Assembly: GCA_035771175.1 (NCBI GenBank) | Contig: CM069597.1 | Span: forward strand, 47,375,991 to 47,439,990 | Reading direction: 5' to 3' | Length of the DNA: 64,000 bases | Source: Paratinospora sagittata | Lineage: Eukaryota > Streptophyta > Magnoliopsida > Ranunculales > Menispermaceae | In this document: positions 1-15,000 of the stretch, piece by piece | How positions within the stretch are numbered: the first letter of the stretch is position 1 | Layout of the letters: each line of letters opens with the position of its first letter | Position numbers and translations under genes: made by a program | Notes under the pieces: generated by a model | Seen by the model: only the letters and a program-made list of their open reading frames with translations | Told to the model about the DNA's origin: nothing | The model's database searches: none

Positions 1-35
1 TGCTAATTCGAGCTTATTGTCTCATTGACTTGCAG

Positions 36-3000
36 CTTGTGCGCAGCAACAGTCGCCGATTCATACCATCACAGGCTGATGAAGAGGCGCATCAATTATC
101 TTATTTGCAGAAGCACCTGGCGAACATACTCTCTCTTTTAGCTGAATCCGTGGAAGGTGAAGAGGAAGAATCCCTGGTCAGTTGAACTGCTGTTTATTTC
201 TCTTATCATGTCCGTGAAATTATTGAACATTTTCGTTTTTGTTTCATATCCACAGTGCAACATTCTCATACCAAAGTGTTAGAAATCCCACATACAGTAT
301 CTGTTTTCTATTTGTGAATAAAAATTAATCTCTTTAAACATCCCACAGAGTTGCTAATTCACCTTTCAATGCAGGTTATGACCTTGGAAAGGTTTGAGCA
401 CCTTGGATTCCTCTTTCAGTTTGGGGAAAAGGGTTCGGATGGAATTTCATTGAGCCAGGCTGCTCCTTTTTTTGCAAATTCAGATCCAGACATGCCTGCT
501 GTTCATGTTTCTGCAACACAAGTTCATGACTGGATTCTACAGAATATAACAGCAGCCTTAGAACATACTGCTGAAAGAGTTTCTTCAAAAGAAAATGGCC
601 CATCTAGTGTCAGTGATCAGGATGTTTCTATGGCAGATGCTTGCACAAGTTCATTCAAGGGGAGTGGGGCTAAGAGTCTGAGTTTTGTTGAGGGGATCTC
701 AAAAACTTCACTCGTGAAGAAAGCATCTGATCTTAAAGGTTCTTCAGTTAAGGTAAGCCTCAATGAATTGCTGATGTATTGTCTCCTCTCATTTTTCTTA
801 CCTTTTCATTTAAATCTTTTGCCATTATTTTCTTCTTAGTTTGAGTTTCATCTTTGTAAAACAAGCTGAAGGAGGATTTATAGTGTTAAATAAAGTAGTA
901 AATTTCTGATTTGTTGTTTTAGATCTTTTACTATTTCATTAGCAAGATGAGTTCATATTGTTTACCATTGTTTTCAAAATTGTTGACAGCCTTGTTGCTT
1001 TCCTCAGGTTGAGGCTCTTGGAAAATGCCTTGTGTCTTAGCCTCCATGATTTTGAATTAACATAGAAAAAGTTGACGAAACTTGAAATTTAGGAGAATTT
1101 AGTCATTTTGGCACCTTTTAAGTAAGACATTTGTATTAGAGGGGTGTTCTACATTTCCTTTTCCTTTCAAGTTTTTGTAATTTCATTGCATAATAGATTC
1201 TTAATTTACATAGAGGCCTTCAACTGTAAATATGAAATATATCTAATCTTATTTTGGTTGTCCATTCTTTTTAGTTTCTATTTCCCATTTTATCATGAAC
1301 CTGCTCCTCATTTCTTCAATTATTAGAGGGCTATATGTTTTTTTGGCCAGAACGGTACATTCTTCAACTCTTTGTTGCGTTGTGTTCAAGGAATTGCTAC
1401 TTGTAAAATTTAATATTAAAATAATAATGTTCTTCAGTTTTAAATTTTAATTTGATTTTAGGTGGTTTGGAAATTTTTATGTTACTTCAAGGAATGTGGA
1501 ATTGTGCCTACAATTGTATGTTTTAAAAATGTATCCTTTGGTTCTCTTTTTAAGGAGCTATTGACTTGTTTGTTTATTTATTTAGTTGTATTGTCAATTC
1601 TGCATCTAATTTCAAATACATGCTAATGAGTTTAACATTGATGCCTAGAGGTTTTGGATGCTCAAATTCTTCGCTTTAACCCTTACAATGTAAAAGATTT
1701 GTTCATAATTTTCAACGTTCTTATGATTGTTTGATTAGTTCTTTTTGTCGTACCTTTTAGTCACTGTTGCTTACAATGTGCTTTGCCTCTGCATATTGAC
1801 TGATATAATATTATCTGCTTAGGTTTGGATATCCACAGTTTAAAGGATCTTTGATTGGTTTGTTTGGTGCGTAAGATAGGATAAAATTATTTTTATGGGA
1901 TTGAATTGGATTGGATTGGATTGGATAGGATAGAATAGGATTAAAATTAGAGTATCTTGTGTTTGGTGCAACATATGATAAGACTAAAAATAAAGTCATC
2001 CTATGTTTGACATGTTTGAGATTGAAATGAAAAATAATTAAATATTTTTTAAACTTAATTTTTCTTTAAAATTACATTAAACAAAAAAAAAGAAGAAGCA
2101 AAATCCAGTAATCCACTAGCAATTTACATTAAACCAAAAAAAAATAAAATCCACCAGCAAATCAGTTTTGCTTTGTTTTTGTGTTTTTTTTAAAGAAGAA
2201 GAAGAAGAAGAAGAAGAAGAAGAAGAAGAGCGGGATAAAATAATCATGACCTAAAGTTTAGGTCGGGATTATTTTATCCCGTTGCAGCAGGATAAAAAGG
2301 TTGATAGGATTATTTTTAATCCTATCCCTATTGACAGCCAAACATGGGAATAGGATTAAAAGTAATCCTATCCCATCTTATCCCACATGCCAAACACGCC
2401 CTTAGATGCTTAATTATTGGCTGCCTGGATTACTATATGATCGTGTCCTTATGAATATAAATGGTCGACTTCGTCTCAAATGAGTTTGGTTTAGAAATGT
2501 TGAATTTCAATGTAGTTTGTCCAATCTTTAGCTTTGGTTTATGCCAACTCTAGTTGGAGTTTTTTTTTTCTTCGCAGTCATGAAACTCCTAAGCTAGAGT
2601 GCTAGAGTGTCCCATCAAAAGGTGTGTGAAGTGGTTCAATTGTGGGATGTTGGTTCGCTTTAGAACCTCTTTGTGGGTTGTGTCTGGTAAGAAGGGTTTT
2701 GGTTTATCATTAGGGGATAGTGGGCTCTTCTTTTGCAATTGCTCCTTTCAGGAGCTCTTTGGCCCTCATTATTGTTTGTTTTATTTATTTATAATATCTT
2801 AGTTTCCTATCTTCATTGACGAAACTAAATATGGAGTAAATGCTAAGCTAGAGGTTCTAAAATCTAAAGGGTTCAAGAGTTGTAGAACTAAGATCAATAC
2901 ATCAAATGTAATTTTAGTGGAAGCCAAAATATAAATGAAGAGATAATGAAGATTGAAAGTCAAGAGATGCTAAGGAGTGAAAAATTTAGGTACTTGGAAT

Positions 3001-6000
3001 CTATTATACATCAAGAAGCAGAAATAGGTGAGGATGTGAACCATAGAGTTAAAGCAGGATGAGTCAAGTGGAGGAGTGCTTTTAGGGTGCATTAGGCATG
3101 TGGGATAGGATGTGATAGGATTATTTTTAATCCTATTCCCATGTTTAGCTGCCAATAGGGATATGATTAAAAATAATCCTATTAACCTTTTTATCCTGCT
3201 GCAACTTCTTCTTCTTCTTCTTTAAAAAAAAAAAAAATCAAAACTGATTTGCTGGTTTTGCAAATCGCAAAACCAAGATTTTTTTTTTTTTTGGTTTAAT
3301 GTAAATCGCTGGTGGATTTTCCTTTTTTTTGTTTAATGTAATTTTAAAGAAAAATTAAGTTTAACAAAAATATTTAATTATTTTTTATTCCAATCCCAAA
3401 CATGCCAAACATAGGATGACTTTATTTTTAGTCTTATCTAATGTTGCACCAAACACAAGATACTCCAATTTTAATCCTATGCTATCCAATGCAATTCAAT
3501 CCCATAAAAATAATCCTATCTTCTCCTGCGCACCAAATGAGCCCTTAGAGTAGTATATAATTGACACATCCCATTCAAGTTAAAAGGAAAATTTTATAGA
3601 GTTGTTACAACTATGTTATATGGAACAAAATGTTGAGTAATTGAAAAAAAAACATATTAACAAACTAAGTGTAACAAAAATGCGAATGCTAAGATGAATA
3701 TGTGGTAAGACTTTAAAAGATAAAATTAGAAAAAATCGATTAAGATGGTTTGGACGCATACAATGAATGGACACATCGGTAAGGAAGAGTGACTTATTAA
3801 GACTACATGGCAACCATAGAGGTAGAAGAAGACCTAAAATAATAGACAAAGATAATTAAGAAAAAATGAATTACTTGTAAATTGTAATTTAAATGTCGAC
3901 TTAGCCTTTCATAGAGAGGACTAGACGAAGCAGATTCATATACCTGACTAAAGGCTTAGTTGAGTTGAGTTTCCTATCTAAAAAAAAGAGAAGCAATTCT
4001 TAAGTTGTTCAATCTCTTGAATATGTTACAAGAGTTTCTTGTTAGATGAGGTAAAACTGACAGGGGAGTATGGTCCCATGATTAGTCAAGCCATTATTCT
4101 TGTTAGTCCTTTTAATGTTTTGATTGACCACCCAAGCCACCACTACTTTGCGCCTTTGTGTTTCATTTGGTGGACCATGTCCCTACCAAAGTCAAGATTT
4201 TTGTTTGGTTGCTGTCCCTCAATAGGGTCAATTTCTGTGACACTCTTCAAAGAAGATTACCTTTCATGATGACCTCCCCTAATTGGTGCATGTTGTGTAA
4301 GAGGAATGGGGAATCAAGAGACCATCTTTTCCTCCATTGCCCCTTCACTCTATCACTTTGGTCTAGGCTACTGTAGGTGCATGGTTGGAGCCAGGTTACT
4401 GCAGAGAGCTATATTGATATACCTCACATTGATTCCATGATGGGTATATGCTCTACTTAGTGAAAGGTGAGCACCAGTCTACCTTCACATTACATTGGTG
4501 TGTTTGGTCAGAAATCAACCAAAGGGTGTTTGAGGATAAGTATTATGGAGTGGATGCGGTTTGGGAGGTAATTTGTTTTAGAGTGTCTTGTTGGATGTTT
4601 TTAAATAAGGTGCTCCAAAGTTTCTCCTTGTTCGACTTGACCAAGGATTGGTCCTTTTTGTTTTGAGCGTCATTTTTTTCAGGTCCACCTGGAGCACTTG
4701 TTGTTCTCCTGTCTTCCTCCTTGTAATTTCTAGTTTCTTTTAATGAAGTGTTCTCTTTATATGAGAAAGAAGTAGAAAAATTGGGGTTGCTCCATTGTTA
4801 GGTGGTGCAATGGTTGAAGTTGCTCCATTGTGACTTAGAAGTCACGAGGTTGAATCTAGAAACAACCTCTCCATCGTGGGGGTTAGGTTCTACATTTTCC
4901 CTTTCCTACATCAAACAATAGCAGGAGCCTCATAAACTAAGAATGCCCTATTCATCTTTATATCTTTTTAAATCCTAGTATTTGAATATGTATTTTGGTT
5001 GTTCAACATATTCTTTGGGGTAAAAGGGCAACCTAGTGCACGAAGCTTCGGCCTGTGCGGGGGTCTAGGGGAAGGGTCTTTGGGTAATTGTAGGTTATTT
5101 TCCTTTTTAGCAACACTTTTCTTTAGCAGAATTCTACTCCGTAGCTTCAATTTAAGTTTAGTGAACAAGGAAGAAAAAATATTTCAATTTTTTAATCTTA
5201 TTATCTTTTATTTTATTATTATTGTTATTCCTTTTTTTTTTTTTTTTTTTTTGGGGGGGGGGGGTGGGGGAGCTTGTCTTTGAGTTCTTATTTGTTGATT
5301 AAAAAAACTGTTTCTATTATTAAAATAAAAAATTCTGTTGATAAGTGTGTGGTTGAATTGTTTTTTAATATAACTCTAAAATTTGAGAAAGAAAGGAGAA
5401 AACAACTTTTTCTAAAATTAACTCGAAAACCTGTTTTCAAATTTTTTGTTTCAAAACTTTTTTTTGAATATTAAACTAATAGGGACCTTATAGCTTAGTC
5501 TTTGTTAAGGTAGTTAAAAGCACAAGGTGCACTTAAGGTGACGAGGGGCCCTAGCGCTTGAGGCGCAAGACAAGACGCACACTTGAGAAAAGTAAGATGC
5601 AAAATTCTTAAAAAACTTATATCTATGGTAAAAGAATTTAAAAAACATAAAAATTAATAAAAGTTTTATAAAAAAATTTCTCGTCATACATCATAATGTT
5701 GATATTAGCACTAATGTTTCTATCTTATTGTTATTAATATTGTGTTTATTTCTTTTGAGCATCTTTGGTGCTCCACACTCTTTTTTTGTTGTTCCTTTTT
5801 GGTTTAAATATATTATTTCTTGTTTTCTCTCAATAAAAAAAAAGAATTGAAGTAAGAAAACCTTTGGACAACTTTTTATTATTGTTATAAAAGCGAAACA
5901 CAAGTTTCCTTAATGTTTTACGTTATGTATTGTGCATTATATATATTTGTTTAAAGAAAAAAGAAAAAAGAAGTATATAATACAATATTTATTTCATGCT

Positions 6001-9000
6001 AAGTAAGGGGAGTAAGAAAGTGAGGTGCACCGAGGCGCACTGCGGTGCGCCGTGACACACACCTGAGGCACACTGAGGTGCACTTGAAGTGCATTAAGGT
6101 GCATGCTTGAGTGAGGGTGCCCTGTTTGTCAAGTATTGAGGTGCAATATGTGCACCTTGCCTCAAGGCGTGCTTTAGGTGCACGACTTGACTGCATTGGA
6201 CTCCCTATTCGAGTCTTTGACAACATTTCTTTTCTATGATGAGATTTCGTTGACTTAGGTATCCCAATTTTGGTGAAAGATTTTAAGACAAAAATCAACA
6301 GTCAAGTTTTTATTTTTATTTTTACTTTTATTTTTTCTTGACAACATTTCTTTTCTATGGCAAAGTTTTGTTAACTTCGGTACCCTAATTTTTGTGAAAG
6401 AATTTAATAAAAGACAAAATCTGAAATCAATAGAACTTTTTGTCCTTCATCATATGTTATAATGTTTTTCGGATCCTTGTGTTTCATATTTCATTGTTCA
6501 TAGTTGGTATTGATTTGTTTATACCTGCTTTGATGTTTAATTTGAGTTAAAGCAAAAAATATTAAAGCAAAGAAGAATGGGCAGTCACACACAGGCAATA
6601 ACTAAGCTGCATTGGCACTATCAGTTTGTATTTATGTCAATGTAGGCTGTAGCACTAATTTCTCTCTCCCCTCTTTCGATATGTGTGCATGATTGCACTG
6701 TTTCTGGAGGTATTAATACAGAGAGTTAGGACATTGTCTATTCTTGGATTTTTCTGTTTATGTATTTGGAGTATGTTCGCCCTACTGCAGTATTTACTTT
6801 TTTTGTTGGTCTTCATAACATTTATTCCATCTTAGCGCATATGCTGTATGAAAATTTTATGTGCACCTTGAGCTTATGTTGAGTTTGAGCATTATATTTC
6901 ATTGCAGGTTCTAAACTGTCATGATTCTGCAATTTACATATTAGCACCATTAAGATATGCCACCATCTACGGATGCTCTGATGCAACTGTAATTCTTGGA
7001 GCCGTTGGCAAGGTAAGATGAAGATGATAGGGGTTTGCTTCATGACATCTTAGTTTTGTAATGGCATCATGGCTTTTCTAGATTATTATATCTCTATTGT
7101 TTATGTCCACGTTGCCAACTTGGGTCAAAACATGCATATGCTTTTCAACTAAAAAAAATTGTAACAAAGAATAAAGCTGGCTTTGATTTACTAAGTTTCT
7201 AATAGAAAAATCAAGAAAACTATGTGATGTCCAACTCATGTCATGTAATTATTACCTTTAGCGTAGATAACAAGGATACCAAGTAGTGAATACATTATTG
7301 GATAGAGGTTGGGTTTTGAATTAGTAGCGCTATATTGTACATTAGATGTAATATTTTGTGGAAGTAGAAATACAAATGAAGAGACAATGAAGATTGAAAA
7401 TCAAGAGATTGGTATTAGTGAAGATTTTAGGTGTTTGAGATCAATTATTCATTAAGAGGGAAAAATAGGAGAGGATGTGAACTGCAGAGTTTGAGCAGGA
7501 TGGGTTGAGTAGAAAAGTGTCTCTGGAGTATTGTATTATCAATGTATTCCACTAAAATTGAAAGAAATTTTTTATAAAATTAAACAGTTATATGGCAACC
7601 GTGCTCTATGAAATATAATGTTGGGCAAAGATACAACACATTAACAAATAATTAATTGCAATGGAAATGCGAATTATAAGATGGATATGTGGTAAAACAT
7701 TAAAAGATAAAATTTAAAACAAAAATATTTGAGAAATAGTAGGAGTAGGAGTAGCGCCTATTAGAAATAAAATGAGAAAAAACTGATTAAGATGGTTTGA
7801 AGTTTGAACACATAGAAGACCATTGGATGCCCTTGTTAGGAAGAGTGACCTATTAATGATTTACGGTAATGATAGAGGTAGAAGAAGAGATAAGTAAGAA
7901 ATGTATAACTACTTGTATTATAATGTTGTTGATTTGAGCATGGATAACAAGGATCCATGAATCTCATAATATCAAGCGTCATCGTGTGTAAAGTGTATGC
8001 AGTCACTAATGTCACCATCTTTTTTTCTATTCTTAGCTATGCTATCTGGGTTGTTTGAGTATGGCTTCCATAAAATAATTTTTTGGAACATTTATGAAGT
8101 AGACAAGTGGCATAAATCAACAAAGGTTTATCGTAGGAGAGGAGAAAAAGATTCCCAAGCACAAACCGCGAAGATGGTTGAGCTACTCATGATCTTTCAC
8201 AGAATCTTGAGCAATAGAAGATCAAGAAATATAATTTCAAAATTAGAGAAGGATGATGAGACTTTGGTGGCGTTAGAAGATGCTATTGTTGGGGAGGTTG
8301 TGGACTATTTTAGCCGGATCTTCTCGGCGGATGACCAAGGTTTATGGGAGATCGATGGCATTGAGTGGAAGAGGCTACCAAGTGTGGACAACATGTGGCT
8401 AGAACGACCTTTTGAGTTGGAGGAGATCCATGATGCGGTGTTTGACTGTGAGGGTGATAAAAGTCCTGGTCTGAATGGCTTCACCCTTTCTTTCTATCAA
8501 AAATTCTGGGATGCTTTGAAGGCGGATTTAAAATTAATTCTTGATGAGTTCTTTACTTAGGGGGTCATAAACAAATCAGTTAATCAAACTTACATTGCTC
8601 TCATCCCTAAGAAAGTCAACTCCAAGAAGGTGAAGGATCTTCAGGCCCATCAGTCTTACTACCAGTTTGTATAAAATCATTGCCAAAATCTTAGCCTCAA
8701 GATTGCGTTTGGTTCTTCATTACACGGTAGCGAAGACTCAAATGGCCTTTGTCAGAGGAAGACAAATTATTGATGCTATTTTAATTGTGAATGAGGCAGT
8801 TGAAGATTATAGATCCACTAAACGAGAGGGTATTGTTTTCAAGACGGATTTTGAGAAGGCTTACGACATGGTTCAATGAGATTTTCTGGATTATGTCTTG
8901 GGTATGAAAGGCTTTGGGGCTCGTTGGAGGAGATGGATCTGGGGTTGTCTGTCTTCAGTGTCATTTTCCATCCTTATTAACGGGCGACCTAGAGTCTTTG

Positions 9001-12000
9001 GCTCTCGAGGTCTTAGACCAGGAGATCCTTTGTCTCCCCTCCTCTTCATTGTGGTGGCTGATGTGTTGGGCAACATGATGGAGAAGGCAAAGGAGGCTCA
9101 AATTGTGAAGGGCTTCGAGGTGGGAAGGGATAAAATACAGGTTTCTCATCTAAAATTTTGCTGATGATTGCTTGTTTTGATCAAGAATGATGGTTTTAGT
9201 CTTCTCAACACCTTGAGGATTATCCAAGGTTTTTGTTGGATATCTGGGATGACGTTGAATTTGGAGAAATGTCAAGTTGCAGGAATCTGCATGTCTGAGG
9301 ATCAATTGCTTCGGGTTGCAACCTCGTGTGGATGTTCATTCGGCCAATGGCCCCTCAAATACCTCAAGCTTCCTCTTGGAGGCAACCCTTTATCTTTATC
9401 TTTTTGGGATCCTGTTATCCAAACGGTCTGGAGGAGACTTGATGGTTGGAGGAAAAGTTTCTTATCCAAGGATGACAGATTAACACTAATTAAAAGTGTT
9501 AACAGATGCCATCCCCACCTACTTTTTATCAATTTTCAAAATGCCTAAGCTGGCGGCGCGGAGGATTGAAAGAATGATGAGGCAGTTCCTGTGGAAGGGG
9601 AAGACAAGGCTAAAGGCAGTTGTCTAGTGAAATGGAGTGTGGTTTGTAAAAGGATTGATCAGAGGGGTTTGGGAATTGGAAACTTACAATTGAGAAATAG
9701 AGCTCTAGTTGTTAAATGGATCTGGCGGCTTCTTGGGGAAAAAGATTCGTTATGGGCCAGGGTTATCTTTAGTCGTCATGTGCTCATCAGAATTCAAGGA
9801 ATGCCAATGTGTCTTCAAAAGCTTCCTTTCATAGTCCTTGGAAGTTCATCCTTCGCCTAGTATTCATCCCTCTCCAACCTAATTAGGCTCAAAGTAGGTG
9901 ATGAGCGTCTTTTTAAATTTTGGGAAGACACCTGGTGTGGTACAACAAGTTTTTGTGAGATGTTTTCCCTTATCTATAGGTATCCACCAAACCTAACCAT
10001 CCCATTTGTGATTTCCTAGCTTCTAGAAGGGATTGTGAGAGGGAGGGGTGGGTCTTCCTTGTGCCTTCACCTAGGTAGGAACCTCTCAGATAGAGAGGCA
10101 ATTGAAGCCTCTTCCCTTATGGAAATTTTAGAGGGTGTTCTTCTTTCCAATGAGAGTGATAGAGTATCTTGGTTGGGGGAAGCTTCAAGGGAGTTCACCT
10201 CAAAAAATTTCTTCCATTACCTTTGCTCTTCCCCTAACCCTAACCCTCCTACCGACCACTCTCCTCATGATTTTATTTGAAATGCTCATGTTTCTTCAAA
10301 AGCCAAATTTATGAGATGGACTACTGCTCATGACAGGTTAAACTGTGTGGATGTGCTCCAAAGACGTTTTCAAGGTTGGGCTCTTTCTTTGAGTTGGCGT
10401 TGTTTGTGCAAAAAGGAAGGGGAAACTAGTCAACACTTATTCGTTGAGTGTGATTTCACCAAAGGAGTGTGGGCGAGGTGGAAGTCTTTCCTTCAGTGGG
10501 AGGGAATTCTTATTGGCCCTAGTCTTTGGTCCTTTCCTGACGAGAGCATTCTCCCAAGGCGATTGAGAGACTATTGAAGGGTGGTAGTCTTCGTGGTGAT
10601 TTGGTCTATTTGGAAGGAGAGGAACGCTTGTATTTTTGAGAACCAAGAGAGGAGACCGGGGCTGTATGGGATAGCTCCCTCCTTTTGGGTTCCACTTGGG
10701 TTAGTGCAAGTAAGCTTGCAAGGGGTTTTTCCTTGGGGGAGTGGTTAAGGGGATGGGCCCCTATTTTGGAATATCTTGAATTATAAGCTTGTTTTCTTCT
10801 TTCTTCCTTGCCCATTGTACATTTTTCTGTATATCATTCATAGTTAATATAATACATTTTTTGTTTCTTGTCCAAAAAAAAATAAAAAAATCATGATCTT
10901 TTATAGGTCACCTCATTAATGAAGCTGTGGCGACCAAAGAGTTGGTTAAGATGGAAGTCAAAGTGTTGGTTCTTCTATCAAGGAAGTATTAAGTATCCTT
11001 AGTTTTCCTAGATACAATAAAAATACTATTCAATCTTTTAATGCACATGTATTTTCCAAGAATCATTGGTGATTCTTTATTATTATTTTTTCTTTTTTAT
11101 ATGTTATAAGAGTTTATTAATAGGCTTGTAACCTTCTCTTTGGGGCATTGAACAAACGTTTAGATTTAGTTTATTCTCTTTTAGGTTTATGTGATAAAAT
11201 AGAAATACAATTTATGGTTATCACCAAGTATAATTTAGCCTTGATACTATTTTTCTCAAGAAAAATTTTCTCAGCTACCAAACACACCCTAAGGGCTCGT
11301 TTGGTGCGCGAGATAGGATAAGATTATTTTTATGGAATTGGATTGAATAGGATAGGATTAAAAATAGAGTAATCTTGTGTTTGGTGGTATGTTTGGGATT
11401 GAAACAAAAAAGTAATTAAATTTTTTTTAGTTAAATTAAAAAAAGTTAAATTATATAAAAAAATTAAAAAAAATTATTTTTTAAAAAAATCCTGGTTGCA
11501 AAACTAGTTTTCGCAAAACTAGTTTGCGAACAAAGCTCGCAGCATTAAAAAAAAAAAAAAAAAGCAAGAAGAAGAGGATTGAAAATAATCCCACCATTTT
11601 GGTCGGGATTGTTTAAGGTGAGATTATTTTTATTTCATCCCATCTCACTCCTAAACATGCAATTTAGACTATATTTAGTCCAATTGCATTCTATCCTATG
11701 CACCAAACGCGCCCTAAGAGTTTTTAAATAGGCTTGTAACCTTCTCTTTGGGGCATTGAACAAAGTTTTAGATTTATTTTATTCTCTTTTAGGTTTATGT
11801 GATATAAACTAGCCTCAGGTGTGATGCAAGGATTTCTAGGAGTGATTCCTAGATCTACTAACTCATTTTTCTATTTTCTTCCTTTATCTCTCACAAAGTT
11901 TTCCAACGCAAATGCGACTAATCCTACAACCTTCTTTCACCTCAAGCACCTTTGCTCAGCATCGATCTAGACCATTAGTTATTAGTTAGGAGATATAACC

Positions 12001-15000
12001 TCTGTATTACTTGGTGCATATTGAACAAGTAACAAGCTTCTTCTTTTTTTGACTTTTATGCTTAGCATGTATAGGATATATTCCTGGATTAATTACACAT
12101 AATATATGAATTGAAATCAGAATTTTGTAAATCTTACTTTACTTCTTCCTTAAGCAATTCTTTATTTATTTATTTTATCAATTACATATGAAATTGTGCT
12201 TCAATCTCATATACTTTTATTCTTTAAGAGTATCTTCTAACAAATGTCGAACCTAGCTTTGATTTTTTTAATTTTTTGTGTGTGTTTGAAAGTAAAGAAA
12301 AAAAAAAGTATATTTTGATTTTAATTTTAATATTTTACCTAACTTTGGTATATTTAGTATAATAATTCTCTTACATTTAATTTGCAATTTGATAGAAACC
12401 TTGATAGCAGTTAGCTATAACAAATTTGGTCCTTTTGCCACCTTTATTTGGCTCTTTAAATGGATATCTAATATATGATATTGATACTCTTGAGTGTGAT
12501 TGGACTGTTCTAACTTACTATGCATGCTAGGATCTTAAACTGAACGAATCTAGCATTCTTAATGGTAGATTCCATGTCTCCTTTTCAGGCAGTAAGAGTG
12601 GAGCATTGTGAACGAGTGCAGGTTGTTACTGCAGCCAAACGGATTTGTATTGCAAATTGTCGGGAGTGTGTGTTCTACTTGGGGGTGAATCAGCGTCCAC
12701 TTATTCTTGGTGATAACCATAAATTGCAGGTAAATACTGCTTTTTGACTTATCTCTATATGCGAAAGCTATCTCTTTCCATGACTTTTATTTTCGAGTAA
12801 TTTATCCAAGACATGATATGAGCTTCATAATTGCTGGAAAATCTTTCTATTTCAATCATTTTCTGGAATGACTTTGGGTCAGGGTCAGAGTCAGACACCT
12901 TTTCCGATCTCATATTCTAAAAACTGCTAGTTCTTGTATTGCGTCAGGTGGCACCATACAATACATTTTATTCACAATTAGAGGAACATATGACTCAAGT
13001 TGGCATTGATGCTAGTATCAACAGATGGAATGAACCATTGGCTCTGGGAATGGTCGATCCACATGACTCATTATCTCATCCTGCAGGGGTCTCTGATGCT
13101 CAAGCTGAGTCTGCTACATGTGTTGACCCTGACCAGTTCACGAACTTTCTGGTATGCTGTTAAATCACTTTGGTTCTTGTTGGGAGTTATATCCAGTTAT
13201 GTTTGGGTCATTGTGTGTGGCATGCCTTTTGATCTACATTTAATTTTCTTTCAAATTTCTACTAGTCTCTGGCTAGACGTCATGTCTGATTGATGATTTG
13301 TGATCAGTAATTCTATATTGAATCCCACTTGGAAAGCATCTAAAATACCCCTGGACATTAAAAGTTTATCAGGTGCCTACCATTGTGATATTTACTTCTT
13401 TCTTGTTGATACAGATTCCTAATTGGTTTGGAAGTGAATTGCCAAATGCAACAAAGGTCAATCCCTTTCCATTACCTGAGGCTTACATGGCATCACAGCA
13501 GAAAAATGTATGTTGATTAAAGTGGTGATGATTATGATTGGATATTACATTACTTACTGCCATTCTTAGCTTTATGTATTTGCTTTGAGTGTTTTATTTT
13601 TGCTGAACTGTTGAATACAATTATTCTTTTCAGCATCAGAGCTTGGGAGAGATTAAGCGAGCATTGCATGATTTACAACTTGAAGAGAACCGCAAACGAG
13701 AATTTTCAAGTGCCCTCCATGTATACTTTAAGGATTGGCTATATGGTAATTTTTCCTCCCCATATACTCCAATAATATTTTCTTCTATTGCTTAATGGGA
13801 ATATTATCTACTATTTAGTCTTTAGTATAGACATTTTTTAACATACCCAAAAAAAGCATTGATGTTAGATCATATTCTTACCTGCTTAATGTTATAAAAC
13901 TCAACTCAATTCAACTAAGCCTTTTTTCAACTACATGAGACTGGCTACATGAATCTGCGTCCTCCACTCCGCCCTATCAAGGGCTAAGTTGGCATTCAAA
14001 TTATTGGAAGTTAGATTTTTCTTAATTATCTCCGTCTATATTATTTTAGGTCTACCTCTACCTTTATTGTTAATAGGTCACACTTTCGAACTGGTGCATT
14101 TAAAAGCCTACGTTGTATGGGTCCAAACCACCTTAGTAGGCTTTTTCTCATCTTATCTTCGATTGGTGCTACTCCTACCATTTTTCAAATATGCTCATAT
14201 CTAGTTTCATCTTTTAAAGTTTTACTACGTATTTATCTTAGCATTCACATTTTTGTTACACTTAGTTTGTTCATTGTTTTTAATTGTTAAAGATTTTGTA
14301 CCATATAGCATGGTTGGCCTAATAGCAACTCAATTCAACTAAGCCTTTTCTCAACTACATGGATTCGGCTACATGGCTGGTCTAGTAGCAACTCTATAAA
14401 ATTTTTCCTTCAATGAGATGCGTCTATCATATAATATTCCAGAACACTCGTCCATTTGACCCATCCGGCTTTAACTCTACGGTTCACCTATTTCTCCTTT
14501 TTTATGTATCATCCTAAATACCGAAATTTTTTACTCCTTGGTGTCTCTTGACTTTCAATCTTCGCTATCTCTTCATTTGTATTTCTACTTTCACTAAAAT
14601 TACATTTAATGTATTCAATCTTAGTCTTACTAATCTTGAACCCTTTAGATTCTAGAGTCTCTCTTCAAACCTCTAGTTTAGCATTTACTCCAAATGTACC
14701 TTCATCAATCTTACTATATCATCAGCAAATAGTATACACCATAAAATATCTTCTTGAATATGTTTAGACTGGTTAATGTTATGAAACATAACATCTAAAT
14801 ATTCTTGAATTCAAGCTTCATGACTACATCTCCTGTGACATTTAAATTTATTTCTGCTAATTTCAGCTATGATGTCATTGGGTCTTCAAAACTTTAAATG
14901 TACGAAGTGTTAATTTTAGCTGTACTTATTATAGGCTCTTAGCCATGAGGTATCTCCCGGCCTAAACCACTGTCCCCTTTTAAACTGCTCGTTGTCAAAC

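Noticed and set aside
4785..4965. tRNA gene
   Set aside because: Box A and B resemblance is that of a tRNA-derived SINE; no acceptor stem or cloverleaf is visible.
7997..10577. Host protein genes in the LINE region
   Set aside because: All frames there are pieces of an L1 reverse transcriptase, broken by stops and frameshifts.
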